Of a stretch of 64,000 nt of DNA, positions 1 through 12,456 are shown in pieces. This DNA comes from Dichomitus squalens LYAD-421 SS1 (Eukaryota; Basidiomycota; Agaricomycetes; Polyporales; Polyporaceae): contig NW_006766920.1 in the NCBI RefSeq assembly GCF_000275845.1, positions 1 to 64,000 on the forward strand, in the 5' to 3' direction. Numbering within the stretch: the first letter of the stretch is position 1; each line of letters opens with the position of its first letter. Below the pieces are notes generated by a model. That model worked only from the letters and a program-made list of their open reading frames with translations, did no database searches and was not told the DNA's origin. The translations under genes were made by a program, and so were the position numbers.

Positions 1-393
1 TCGGTCAACGTGCGGTCGTTCAGCCCGTCTTCTTTCAGGTCTGGCTTTGACGAGGCAACAATCTTGTGCATTGAGCCAGGCCATACGACAGGTGTGCGTT
101 TACTTCTCACTGCTCGGCAAGGACGACTATACTGATACCCTGCATACGTGTGGAAAGGTGTAATACGCGCTGCACTAAGATGAGCGCCATCTCTTGTCTT
201 TGGTCATCCGGCCACTCACCTGTCAAGCGTTGCAGTATTCCATACAATATCGGCATTGGCATCTACGTCGAGGATGCCTCAGGTGGACGGCTCCGCGTCT
301 TCTTCGTCTGAGTCACCCTCGCTTCCGCCTAGTCAGAACAACTACACTCCTAGGGCCTATCATCCTCCACTTCCCCAGCCGTCACTGAGCTGA
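1..393 (+). CDS. 3' end of an unrecognised gene (partial)
   Basis: I do not recognise this gene. A reading frame open from the left edge (beginning SVNVRSFSPSSF) runs to a plausible donor near 110. After an acceptor near 235, a second frame continues through a Ser/Pro/Asn-rich tail (motif PQVDGSASSSSESPSLPP) to TGA at 391-393. An AATAAA-like signal lies at about 561. The low-complexity tail looks like the disordered C-terminus of a larger fungal protein that begins outside the window. The internal splice is my guess, and the frame could also be chance. Confidence 0.4.
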
Positions 394-1258
394 CATCCAC
401 TTTGGCGTCTCCCTTCTAGCAACTGTTATGGCCTCGGATTTAGCGTTTGCCGACGTTCCTCTATTGCGCGCTGTGCTTCTGTCCTCTGTGCCTGACCTTT
501 ATGCTCTCTCCCCTCATGGCCGTTCTGCGCTCGCGCTGCTGTCGTATCGTATTTGCCCTCAATAAATATTTCTATCATATCTTTGCATGTGTGATATTGT
601 GCCCAATGGTCAGAGCGTGTGCTGGCAACGGACCTCCATTGTCAACACCATCCCTGTCCATCCATACAATGGGATTGGCATGGGAACTCCTGGCTCGCAT
701 GATAATCCCTGGCCGAACGCGCCCATGTGTTCCAGTGCAAGCTTATTGAATATAATGATGGCTCGATATAATATGATGATCACAGGATTTTAGCTCTCAT
801 ATCTAATGCCATTACACCGTCCATCTTGCCAAGATTAGCGTTATAATAAAAGGCTATGTAGCCTTTCCTTATATTGCCATTACAACCAGCATTACAGTGC
901 TTCGACATTTTTGCTGATGTGGGGCCTTGTCACCATGCAATGCTGAATAAAACCACGGTCCGCAGGTCAAAAATCTCAAGAATTCATAATATGCGTATGT
1001 GTTGTTGAGTGCCTAATAAGTTGAGGCTAGCCTGGGTGTAGAACTCGACAGGGTCGTCGTGTTGTTCGCATACAAACCCGTTTTAGTAGACGTAACGCCC
1101 GGGAGAGGCATGTGAAAGTGTGCTGAGCGGCACGACCGGGCCACCCTCCCAAATCCCGGATCGTCCGGGTTCTCGTCGAAAGCGCCATGGTTGGTGGCAG
1201 AAATTGCAAGAGGTCGTCTGCATTGTTGCTCTAGCACGAAGTGGTGTCCACCCCGAAA
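394..1258. other. intergenic, no gene seen
   Basis: About 860 bases between the partial left-edge gene and the ECH1-like gene. It is AT-richer than its surroundings, with an AATAAA at about 561 that fits the upstream gene's polyadenylation signal. The short ORFs here show no family resemblance. Confidence 0.6.
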
Positions 1259-2602
1259 ATGTCTCATCCTTACAGCCACATCTCAGGATCATGGGTGAAG
1301 GTCACCTCCCCGCGACCTCACGTAGCCCTGGTTGAGCTCTCTCGGTAGGTCGCACAGTACTACCCAGCTCGTGAAGAAAGTATTGAACCATCCTACAATT
1401 GGCTAGCGACCCAGTGAACGCGTTCCACGAACCGTGCGCGCTGTTTCAGTTTGTCTTGGACGCTTGTTGAGGGAAACTCTTTAGGTTCTGGACTGAGTTA
1501 GGCCACGTATTCGACAAGATAGCTGAAGAGCCCACAATACGTGCCGTGGTGCTGGCCTCTGCGAACTCAAAGCTGTTCTCCGCTGGTATCGACAGTAAGT
1601 GCCGTGTAGATACTGCTACCTTGACAACCAAGTCGCTGACAAATCTGTGGCGTCAACAGTAGGCTCGCTCTCCGGGACGCTTGCTAGCGAGAGTAGCCCC
1701 GACCCATCCCGTCGCGCCTTGCAACTTCAAGGACACATAGCCTCATTCCAGGCTTCGATTTCTGCTCTTGAACGCTGCCGGTATCCCGTCATCGTGGCGA
1801 CGCATGGCGTTGCTTATGGTCTCTCCATTGATATCATTGCCGCTTGCGATGTCCGCTATGCAGCCTCTAGTACTTCTTTTGCGGTAAAGGTAGGCATCTC
1901 CAGCCCCTATGATCGTTTTCGCGCCACAATCCTCGCCTTCCTACTATCATCGCTTCCTCTGCGTAGACATGCCTCCAAACCCTTCTCGTCCACTTCCTGA
2001 CATATCCGGCCTTGCATGATCACATGTCCTAACTTATTCCCTACAGGAAGTCGACGTTGGCCTAGCCGCGGACATCGGGACACTCGCTCGCCTTCCCAAG
2101 ATCACTGGGAACCAGTCGCTCGCTTCGGAGCTTGCATTCACTGCGCGTCCTTTTGATGCATCCGAAGCGCTGACGCTCGGTCTTGTCTCCCGTGTCGTAA
2201 ACGGTGGGCGGGACGAAGTAGTCAAGGCCGCTCTCGAGACTGCTACGCTCATCGCAGAGAAATCGCCTATCGCGGTGCTGGGGACGAAGAAGTTATTGCT
2301 GCACGCAAGAGATCATTCGTGCGTTCCTGTCCTTGAAGCTTTTGCATGTTATGCCCTGACACGCGTATCATCTGGGCGTACAGAGTAGCAGAGAATTTGG
2401 ACTATACAGCGGTATGGAATAGCGCAATGCTTCAGACGCAGGTACGAGCTTTCGGGCCTTGCGAAGCTCTTCGCGCCCTGTATGTTTGCACCGGGCTGAC
2501 GTCGACGCCTTCATTCCGGGTTCGCAGGACATCCCGAGCGCCGTCGTGGCGTTCCGGAAGAAGCAGAAGCCCAAGTTCGGGCCTTTGGGACCTAAGCTGT
2601 AG
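1259..2602 (+). CDS. ECH1: delta(3,5)-delta(2,4)-dienoyl-CoA isomerase / enoyl-CoA hydratase family
   Basis: Crotonase-fold enzyme that isomerises dienoyl-CoA intermediates in beta-oxidation of odd-position unsaturated fatty acids, in the peroxisome or mitochondrion. The start at 1259 has a good context and opens MSHPYSHISGSWVKV. An intron from 1345 to about 1406 joins to DPVNAFHE, then a second intron leads to PFWTELGHVF. The CoA-pocket segment reads SKLFSAGID. The three ECH1 acidic residues are all visible: Asp in SIDIIAACD, Glu and Asp in EVDVGLAAD. The run EVDVGLAADIGTLARLPK is diagnostic for ECH1 rather than ordinary hydratases. The protein ends GPLGPKL, a PTS1-like tail (PKL), suggesting a peroxisomal location; that is inference. 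It lies head-to-tail with the nitrite reductase gene, with no functional link apparent. Confidence 0.93.
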
Positions 2603-3047
2603 CTTAGTTAGACCCCTTTCGGGGTTGCATGCTGCTTTTCCCTATTTGTGTACTATAGGACTTGAAGGAGGATGCCCCTGGAATCGGAGATCCAGAATGC
2701 TGAAAGACCGACTTTGCGAATGGCAACGCTGCTCGCCATGGAATTGCGCCAAGCCATCCGTTCCCGGGCGTGACGTGGCGTGGGTAAAGAGAACGTAACG
2801 CATAAGCTTGCGCCTATTGATAGCAATTCAAAAGCTGGTCTCACGAGGAGGCTGGAGCGTTCTGACTGAGCGTGAAGGTATGCCCTGTCGTCTGCTGTCC
2901 GCGATGTGCTTCTGACACGGGTTATAGTGGGACCTTGACCTGTGTGCATACATATAACCTGCAGGAGGTGGTACTCGTCAGCTTGGATATCTCTCCGAAC
3001 TAGTCTCCTTCTGGCTTCTGCTTATCTCTGTTCTCACCTGTGCAGCT
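2603..3047. promoter_or_regulatory. nitrite reductase upstream region with GATA-type sites
   Basis: 445 bases between ECH1 and the nitrite reductase start. There are two matches to the fungal nitrogen-regulator GATA consensus HGATAR: TGATAG at 2818-2823 and AGATAA on the minus strand at 3022-3027. AreA/Nit2-type GATA factors control nitrate assimilation genes in fungi. Two sites in 445 bases can occur by chance, so their role is inferred from the gene downstream. Confidence 0.4.
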
Positions 3048-6000
3048 ATGGCAGGCATGGGCCCAGATTCCGACATACAGACCATTGTAGTCGTTGGTCT
3101 TGGTATGGTAGGAATTGGTGGATACTGTCTAACTTCGGTCCCTATTCTCTGTTATTGACGAAGCGGAGATCTTTCCAGCTTTCATTGGGAAACTCTTGTC
3201 TCTAGACACGAGCCGGCGGTATCGCATTGTTACATGTGGCGAGGAAGTCCATCGCGAGTATACGAGCATGTTTTCTTGAGTATTGTGCTCCGTACTAACG
3301 CTTAAACTTCCTCAGTGGCCTACAATAGAGTTGCGCTCACCGACTACTTTCAGCACCGAAATGTTGAGAAGCTTTACTTGGAGTCACGTCAGTCTTCCAT
3401 GTCTCCTTTTACCAGCCTTCCAATCTGACTCTGAACATTCACCTAACGCGGCTCCACTGTAGCGGATTGGTACGAAAACCAAGATCCGGCCCACTTTGAG
3501 TTCTACACTGGCGAGACAGTCGTAGCCCTCGACACTACCGCTCGTACTGTTACGACGGATACAGGCCGTTCAATCGCTTATGATCACTGTGTGCTTGCGA
3601 CAGGCTCTGACGCTACCCTTCCGAGCTATGCAGACACCGCTATTCCAGGCGTATTCGTGTACCGCAACATCACTGACGTTAACAAGCTCCTCGCTTATGC
3701 GGAGAAGGAGGATATGAAGGACGCTTCGGTCGGTGATGCATGCTACACTTCACGGCGGCAGCCTTGATATCTCAACCTCTCTGCAGGTTGTCGTGCTCGG
3801 AGGGGGGCTCCTTGGCCTTGAAGCTGCGAAAGCCGTGCACGACCTCCCTACTATCTCAGATGTTACGATTGTCCACCGCTCCGCCTACCCACTCTCGCGC
3901 CAGCTCGACGCACAAGGAGGGGAGATCGTCCTCCGGCGGATCGAGGGCATGGGCGTACGTTTTCTCGGCAGCACCTCCGCCACCCGTCTCATATCCGACT
4001 CCTCCACCGGTGCACTCACTGGACTTGAGCTTATGGATGGCACTGTACTTCCGTGCACGATCGCTGTATTCGCAATCGGGATAACCCCTCGCGATGACTT
4101 GGCCCGCAAGGCTGGATTAGCGTGCGTAGAGCGCGGCGGCATCGTCGTGGACGACCGGCTGAGGACGAGCGCCGAGGATGTCTACGCGATTGGGGAGTGT
4201 GCGAGTTGGAAGGGGAATACATATGGGCTGATTGCTCCAGGGATAGAGATGGCAGAGATCTTGGCATTCAACTTCACACAGGCCAAGACAGACGTTGGAG
4301 AATTCAAGCCGAGGGAGATGGTGTGTTGACAATGTGTCTCCATGGACGGATGATGCGCTCATGATACGATATCAAAGAACAACCCAGATTTGTCGACGAA
4401 GTTGAAGCTCATGGGTGTCGACGTGCGTCACAAATATTGAGAGCTCCGAGCGTGTGCTAATTGGGCCATCTCCCTTGCACTCAGGTGGCCTCCTTTGGGG
4501 ACTTCTTCGTCGAGCAGCGCGTCAACGCCAAGAGCTCCACGACCCACTCTCATGTTGGCCAGATATCTCCTAGTGTCAATAGCTCAAGCAGGCACGACGC
4601 GTCCGCCCCGAAGAAGCGACACGGCGGCGCTGCCGCAGGCGATGGTCCAGTCGAAGCATTGACATACCGAGATCCGTTCGTAGGAGTGTATAAGAGGTTG
4701 GTGTTACGGAGAGCGTCTATTTGGGTCATGACTTCTCAACCGATATCACTGTAGGTACATATTCAGTGCTGACGGGAGGTATATTCTTGGTGGAATGATG
4801 GTCGGCGACACATCCGATTATGTCAAGCTCGTCGCGCTTGTCAAGAAGAAGGCAAGTCCGCTTCATTTAGCTCCCAATAGTTACACGATCGCGATAGCAA
4901 CTTAAGTTGACACCTTACTTACAGAAGCCATTGGAAATTCCTCCGTCTCAGTTCATTCTGGGTTCCCGCTCTGGTCGCGAAGATGCTGGGGATGATCTTG
5001 ACGAAGACGCGCAAATATGCAGCTGTCATGTAAGCATTGATAGTGTCATCTGCCTCCTTAGCAATAACGGTCGACTTTGAACGCGCACTAGAATGTCTCT
5101 AAGGGCCAAATCGTACAATGCATCAAGGACGGGGCACAGGGCATAGCAGACGTCAAGACAAGGACGAAAGCTGGGTCGGGCTGCGGAGGATGTGCGTGAA
5201 GCAATCTGCTGCTTCGCTCCGAGTATAGACCAACTTTATCTGACTATCCGAGCAGGTGTGCCACTCATGACCAACATTGTGAAGGTCTGGTTAAGTCATG
5301 AACGCTATCTAGTAGGGTATATCTGACATCACACTCTCTGGCGTACTAGGCTGAGATGAAAAAGGCGGGGATCGCCGTCAGCAACAACTTGTGTCCCCAC
5401 TTCGCTATGTCTCGAGTCGACCTCTTCAACGTCGTCAAGTAAGGCTTTGTCACTTACGTGCTATCTGGAGGGCCGTCGCTCATTCTGCAACAAATCTCCA
5501 GAATCAAGAAGTTGAAAACGATGACTGAGATTATGGCGGCAGTCGGTGTCAAACCGGACTCCGTCGGTTGCGAGACGTGCAAGCCTGCCGTCGGCAGTAT
5601 ATTGTCTTCACTATGGAACGAACATATCTTTGATCCGGCCCATAACTCGTGGGTAGCGAACTCACTGTTTCACCACTGTCAGCACTAATTGAAGCGTCCA
5701 TACAGCAACCAGGATACGAACGATCGGTACTGATTTTAATGCAAATGTCAAGTCTTGTTGGAAACTCATCTACCTAACAGGTTCCTCGCTAACATCCAAC
5801 GGAACGGTAAGCCAAATATCCAATGAAACCAAGCAGCCCTAGCTTACTCGCTCCAGGAACGTTTTCCGTCGTGCCTCGCGTTGCCGCGGGAGAAGTATGT
5901 CCATGCCTTCATCAGGGCGGGATGTGACACTGACTCCAACGCGGCGCCTCAGATCACTCCCGATAAACTCGTCATACTCGGCCAGACTGCTAAGAAATGT

Positions 6001-7844
6001 AAATACGAGATACATTCGCAATCGCAGTCAAATTTTGAGCTAACGAAGATCGCGCACAGATGGGCTTTATACCAAGATCACCGGAGGGCAGCGTATAGAC
6101 CTCTTCGGCGCGGAGCGCGCAGACCTTCCCTCCATATGGAAAGAGCTAGTCGATGCTGGCTTCGAAAGCGGCCATGCTTATGGCAAGGCGCTCAGGACTG
6201 TCAAGTCCTGCGTGGGGACGTCATGGTGCCGCTACGGGATTGGCGACGCTGTTGGTAGTAAGAACACCCGTGCCTGTAATCTTGCTGGCTAAGAAGCTTA
6301 ACATCTGCATGGCAGTGGCTATTCGGCTCGAGGAGCGCTACAAGGGTATCCGCTCGCCACACAAGTTCAAAGGTGGAGTCAGCGGGTGCGTGCGCGAGTG
6401 CGCCGAAGCACAAAGCAAGGACTTTGGCCTGATCGCCACGGACAAGGGATGGAATGGTACGTGCTTTGGAGCTGCCAGGCGTGTTTCAGGGATGACCGGT
6501 GCTTGCGCGTACGCGCTTCCAACAGTGTTTGTTTGCGGGAATGGAGGCGCAAATCCGCGTCACGCTACTCTCCTCGCTTCTGATGTGCCGCCGTCGCGGG
6601 TCGTGCAGATCATCGACAGGTTCATCATGTACTACATCCGAACCGCTGACAAGCTCATGCGCACGGCGCGTTGGCTAGAGTCTATGGAAGGCGGAATCGA
6701 GGTGGGCGTGGTAATCATGTTGAGATCGACTGAGCATCCATCAGTTCTCAATAAGTTATGCAGAAACTGCGAAAAGTGATTTTAGACGATGAGCTTGGCA
6801 TCTGCGAGGACCTTGAGCGTGAAATGGACGGATTAGTGGGATCGTACTTCGATGAATGGAAATCGGTCGTCGACAGCCCTGAGCAACAGAAGCGCTTCCG
6901 TCAGTTCGTCAATACTGTACGTGTCTCTCACGTTCACTGGCTTTCCCCTAGGGTACAGACCATCACTCATATACTACCTGTCGCAGAATGAGCGCGTAGA
7001 TCCCATGGAGAAGATTGTGGAACGCGGGCAAATGCGTCCCGCGAACTGGAGCAAGACAACCCCATCGCTGATACTTCGCCAGTCCGATATTCCAACGCCC
7101 AAGGATCAATGGATGTGGAGGACGGTCGCGAAGGTGCAGGATCTCATTCTCAACGAAGGTGATACCACGTAAGTGTAGTTACATCCCGGGTGCACCGAAG
7201 GTCGTCTAACCTAATGAGCTCGCCAGATCTGCAGCCGTGAGGTATGGAGACAGCCAGATCGCCATCTACCACGTATTGCATAAGGGGTACTTCGCCACTC
7301 AGCAGGTCCGTCGTTCCATTATCTTCCGTTTCAAAGACATGGACACCGGGGCTCACCACCTTCCAACGTACTTCAAAGATGTGCCCACATCGTCGCGCCT
7401 TTGTCCTTGACCACGGTATTGTTGGCGACGACCCTGGCTCCAACGCACTCTACATTTCATGTACGTCGCAAGGTCCGTTGTATGACTCCCCTCTCGACTG
7501 ACGAGGTGTTAGGCCCGATGCACAAGCGGAATTTCAGCCTCACCTCCGGCGAGTGTCTGAATGATAGTTCCTACGGCATCATCGTATTCGACGTGAAGAC
7601 CGAAGGCGATGATATCCTCCTGCTCCTACCTGAGCCTGACGATCTGAACGGGGTGATTGGAACAGCGAAGTGGATGGTGAGTCAAGCGACGGCCGAGTTG
7701 CTTGACAGGACCAGTGCTACCGGTGGGGAGAACACTCTGGAAATTGCTGGACCTACGAATGACGTGCTGCAGGGCGTGAGTGAGAATGTAGCAGGCGGAG
7801 GATGCTCTAGTGGATCATACGGTGACAGTAAGCTCGATTGGTGA
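3048..7844 (+). CDS. niiA: assimilatory nitrite reductase [NAD(P)H], siroheme type
   Basis: Reduces nitrite to ammonium in the cytosol, the second step of nitrate assimilation. The start at 3048 gives MAGMGPDSD, then the FAD-binding VVVGLGMVGI. About 14 or more exons follow. Domains in order: pyridine-nucleotide-disulphide oxidoreductase (HLAYNRVALTDYF, LGGGLLGLEAAKA, AIGITPRDD); BFD-like [2Fe-2S] domain (CSCH and GCGGC near 5.0-5.2 kb); first nitrite/sulfite reductase ferredoxin-like repeat; siroheme/4Fe-4S ligands in SCVGTSWC and GCVREC (about 6.2-6.4 kb); a C-terminal Rieske domain with CPHRRAF and CPMHKRNF (7.38-7.54 kb). Predicted length is about 1,100 residues, normal for fungal NiiA. 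The second intron (3254-3315) appears to use a GC donor. No nitrate reductase or nitrate transporter is adjacent. Confidence 0.97.
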
Positions 7845-8111
7845 ACGGACGGTAAGCCGGTGGTCTGTGAGCGACCAATGGCTAACGGCATGAAGGCCGT
7901 GGTACCAAAGGAAGGGTGTATTATGATAAACCAAGTACATAGAGTATCTATCAGAGCCCTCCCAAACCGAGAACAACTAATCCACGTGCCCGGCGTCAAT
8001 ATATCGTATCAGAGTCGTGTTGTACAGTACTGAAATGTGTCGCAGATAGTGATAGGGATGAATAAGTCAATGTTTGCTGAACTGTTGCATGTCCGCCCAC
8101 CCGCCTCCGCA

Positions 8112-11100
8112 TCAAGGCTCGTCGTCGATGAAGATCTGTTCGACGTCCTTCCATACCGGTCCGTCATCCTTTCCATGTTTCGCGTTCCACACCCTTTCCC
8201 TCTCCAACCAATATTCAAGCTGGTCGTCGACAGTAGCCGGTGTCCACACGCGCTCGCCCGTATCCGGCTCCGTTGTCGCTGAGAACCACCGCGGCTTATG
8301 CGGCGGCGCCTTGCCTGTCTCTCGGGCCCGCCGCGTGTTTCGCTGGAATTCCTCCTGCTTGTTCTTCAGATCGTTCGCACGCTCGTACTTGCCCAGCTCA
8401 AATGCGCGCTGGTCGGGACGTAGACGACAATCGGTAGGACAAATATAAGGCTTCAAGGTATCTTCGGGACAGTCGTTGAGCGTGATAGCGAAGGGCGTGA
8501 GATTGAAGGGCGAGGGTGGCTTGACTGAGTTGCGCCAGAGGAGGATGTATTCGTTCACGGACGAAGGAGAGGGGGGGCCGTTCATCGCGACGTCGGGATG
8601 CAGCTGGCCGACACCTGTCCCGACCTGGCGGGCGACCAGCTGGCTGTTCCAGCGACCAGCGATTTCGTAGGTGACGTTACCTCCCGAATCTTGGACATAC
8701 CCCGAGATCTCGTACGCATCTTTACCCCGCCAGCCTCGAGGCTTGAAGGTGAGAGTACATTTGTCTCCCGTGCGATGATTCGTGACCTGATACAGAGATC
8801 AGCGTGAGCCTCCAGCACCAATGGACGGAAGACGTACAATCATATCGCCGTAGTGGTCTATCGTAGGCGAACCAAGGATGAAACCAGAGATGTTCGTCGT
8901 GACCTTCTTCCAACTATAGTGCTCCACGACCCGTCCCTTGCTATTGGGACCCTTCGCCTTCGGGTAGTTGGGCGCGCGTTCCTCGGGCAAGAGCAGCTCG
9001 GCGTGCGCAACACCTGTCGGCCTGATCTCGAACGACTTGCCCATAAACTTGTTCTGCGCGTCGACCTCGCCGTAGTACCGCCATGTTGGCGCTTCAGCCC
9101 AACAGGCGGATATAGGAGGATGGTGGCTGACTTGCTCGGAAACGTAGCGGTACTGCTTGTCGTGTCGTACGTACTCGAAAGTCTCGCTCTGCGGGGATTG
9201 TCAAGACATGTACCAATGTGGTAAGACGGAGGGACACGTACAAGCATGGGATTGAACGGCTTTGCGATACGCCCAATCGTCGAGGAGTAGTTGGACATAG
9301 CAAATGCAGCGACGAAAGCGATACGGCGGTGAGGGTCCTGCTCGGCATATGCAGCGTCCACTGAATGACAACTTCAGCGATTGCTAGCAGAGCGGCCACC
9401 ACGATGTACTCACAGCACTCCGAGAACTCCATATCTTCCGCCTGCACATTTACCGTCAGTACCAAATATAGAGCGGGCAACGCCAAGGCTAGAGGACAGT
9501 CCTCACCATCCGTTGCAACATGCTCGTAGGTTCGTTGAAAAATACCGGGAACGAGATCTTAGTGAGATCCTTCCCAATGCTATTCTTCAACACCGCCCAC
9601 AAGCTCATCGGCGGCCTGTCATCGCTCGAGATCGACAGTCTATCCCGCAGCTTCAGGTACGCGGCATACACCTCTCGGCTCAGGACAAACGCTGCTTCTC
9701 GGTTCGCCTGCGGCTGAATGAGGGATCGGGTGATGACGAGGTTTGGAAGCGTGTTGCTCTCGATCGCGTCGAAGAACTCGTCTTCCTCGTCCGTCTCGCC
9801 CTCGTCGCCCTCGTCCGCGACCCCCTGTGTCCCCGGGAGCGTTGCACCTTTGATAAGCGAGAATGGGCGAGCACCAGGGGAAGGAGGCAGCCCTTGTGAT
9901 GTAGCGGATGGTCGCCGTAACACGCCACGAGAGATCGTACCAGCCGGAGAGGGGGCGCTCGGTACGCCCGGGATCTCCTCCAAGGGGGCGGGGGACGCTA
10001 CCTGGGGCGCAGTCGTAACCGTCGTCGGCGTTGTGACAATCTCCATAGTAGGGCTAATCTGCCCAATGAGCTGAGACGCGCGCTTGCGAGCAGTAATAGT
10101 GCCCTCCTGGCCTGGTGTGCTGCTCGGCGCGCGGCTGCGACGGAAGCGCGAACGGAGCTCCTTCTCGAGCATGTCTCCCTCGCGCACTACGGCCTGTAAG
10201 CTCTCTTCCCAGATATTCTGCCGCTCACGCTCACGTTCCAGCTTCGCCTTGTACCACTCTTCCCGATCCTTCACCATGTGCACGTAGTCCGTGAGCATGC
10301 TTGACACCGTATTGAAAGTATCGTCGACGGCCTTCGTGAGCTCCGCCGCACGCTGTGATCCAGGCGCCTGCCCGTGTAAGCTCGACAGCAGCTGCTGAGC
10401 GAGCTCAGCTTGTGCAACGAGCGCGTTGCCCTGCAATTCGAAAGCAGTCGCATGTGGCGGAACCTCCTTCGTCGAGCCCGCATCGGACGAATCTTCGCGC
10501 TCGTCTTGCGTCTCGCCGCCAACGAAGTCTGACGCTGACGCCTCCCTCGCCTCACCACCCGAATCCCCCTCGCCCCCAGTCGAGCTCGCCGTCGAAACCG
10601 GATCCGGTACAGACAGCCGACTCTTCCGCTGCACCCTGATTGAGCTCGTCCCGACCGACAACGAAGGCTTGTTGCTAGGCGCATCGCTCTCCGCGCTCCT
10701 CCGCTCGTCCTCGTCGCCCTGCCGCCTCGCGATCTCCATGCTCTTCTGCAGCGCAACGATCCAGCGCGAAGCCTCCACAGGATGATTCGCCTTGAGATAC
10801 CACTTCTGTATCGACGAGTGGCCTCGCGACGGCGTCGAGTGCACTTCGAACCGCAGCCCGGATGTGCCAGGAGGAACGGTCAAGACGGCTGTGCGCATGG
10901 CGATGGACCCCCTACAGGCCAAATTCTCGTCATCTTGATGGCGGTAGTCTGGTGGCGATCAATGAGACACGAACGCGCACACGCGTCACTACCTACGTAC
11001 ATGACAGCACGCCTTGGTGCAGAACGAACCAGCGCGTGTTATATCCCTTTGCGACGTTCGTGTACTTGTTCAGGTAGCCCTTAAGTTCTGGCGGCTCCGA

Positions 11101-12149
11101 CGACGGCTCTTGGATCAGCGAATTATCCTGGTTCGTGACTACGACAGATCAGCCACAGCCGACAAACTCTCTGAAAACCACACTCACACTGACGCAGGAA
11201 CACTCGCACACGGTCGTCCTTGCCTGCGCTGTCGTACACGGGCCGCCCCTTCCGGTCGCGGACAAAGACGTCAGCACCTGCTCGAACCGCTAGCTCAACC
11301 AACCGCAGATCTTTCCGCCGAGCAGCTTCGTGAAGCAGGGTTCGACCCGACGCATCGTCCAGGTACGACAGGTCCACAAGTCGTATCCGGGGCGAAGAGA
11401 GCAGCTTTACGAGCGCCTCGGGCGGCGGCACGTTAGATGGAGACAGAATGTAGGTGCGCAAGAGAGAACGGTAGGAGGCCGTCAGGAAAGCTCTCGAGTC
11501 TAAAATTGACGGTAAGAGGGCGATTCGTCGAATGTGACCCGACGAAGCTTACCGCGAATGGCATGGATCGTCTCCTTGCCTCTCGCCACCTCTAGGCAAG
11601 TCCTACCCTCGCTGTCGCGGAGGCTGTCGTCTATGCCCTCCTGATCCAGAAGCAAATTCACAACATCCGTCCTGGATAGGGAAGCAGCAAGATGTAGCGC
11701 AGTCGTTCCGGAACCAGGAGGATATACGGCGTTCGGATAGACAGCTCGGTGATTTAGTAGGAGCGCTACTGTTTCGCCTGGCAAGTCGGTCAGAACAAAG
11801 GCGTGCAATCGGTTGTCAGCGCACGCACTCACAGGTAGCGCATCGGATCGCGAGGTGTAGCGCGGCGGCACCGAGGTCGACCTCGTTCGCATCAGACGAC
11901 GTCCGTCGATCCTTCGTGAAGTCTGCCAAAAAAGGATGGATTCGCGCGGGGTCCCCTTCAGGCGGAATGCTTAATGCAGCTCTCGGCATATGGATAGAAC
12001 GGGATGCTCACCGCTTCGCAGTGCTGATAGCAGCCTGAGTTGATACAAGGAGTCTATGCCGCCATTGATTGCTAATGAAGGTCGTCAGCATTGTTCGGTG
12101 AATCCAATTCGCAAACGTGATGGATGGGGTCCGCTTCCGTTGCTTCCAT
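8112..12149 (-). CDS. OSH1: OSH1-type oxysterol-binding protein (ankyrin-PH-FFAT-ORD)
   Basis: Lipid-transfer protein expected at ER contact sites. Read on the minus strand: ankyrin repeats ([39 protein letters not shown]; about 11.9-11.1 kb); a PH domain ([13 protein letters not shown] to [19 protein letters not shown]; about 11.1-10.7 kb); a long acidic/Ser-rich linker with a coiled-coil-like Arg/Glu stretch; an FFAT motif [10 protein letters not shown] at about 9.76-9.79 kb; then the OSBP-related domain with the signature [11 protein letters not shown] near 9.1 kb and the C-terminal [17 protein letters not shown]-bounded end at 8112. The N-terminal exon is unresolved: [17 protein letters not shown] is in frame, but no start joins cleanly. 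The ATG at 12,149 is a candidate whose splice phase does not fit, so treat the start as open. Confidence 0.92.
9755..9790 (-). other. FFAT motif coding segment in OSH1
   Basis: The peptide EFFDAIE matches the consensus FFAT core (E-F-F-D-A-x-E) exactly. It is preceded by an acidic tract ([11 protein letters not shown]), as in experimentally defined VAP-binding motifs. It predicts binding to the ER VAP/Scs2 protein, which would tether this protein to the ER. Confidence 0.85.
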
Positions 12150-12411
12150 ATTGACTCGGTGCTTCTCGAAGCCAATTACGGAAACAACAGTGAGACTAGC
12201 ATTGACTAATGCAGTCACTGGTGCACCCCAGAGCAAATCTGGCATCGTCACACGGGGCGGCGTGGGCTAGACATGGATTGGGGGACTTGAGAAAGGGGGA
12301 AACATTTCAGAGAAGGGCTCGCGCAAGTAGAGCTACGCGATATGTTCGTGACGGGAACGTACAGCCAGGATCTTGTTACGCCCAGACATGTGCTCGGTTG
12401 GGAAGACCCCT

Positions 12412-12456
12412 GCTTGACCCAGGTTCAACCCCTTGGGGTCAGACCCTGGGTCAAGC
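12412..12456. repeat. hairpin repeat unit with 12-bp inverted arms
   Basis: Left arm GCTTGACCCAGG (12,412-12,423) and right arm CCTGGGTCAAGC (12,445-12,456) are perfect inverted repeats. The 21-base centre carries a smaller CCCC-TT-GGGG hairpin. A degenerate relative lies at 12,932-12,976. Confidence 0.8.

Noticed and set aside
2653..2949. 98-codon minus-strand ORF between ECH1 and nitrite reductase
   Set aside because: No family resemblance. It lies wholly in the likely nitrite reductase promoter.
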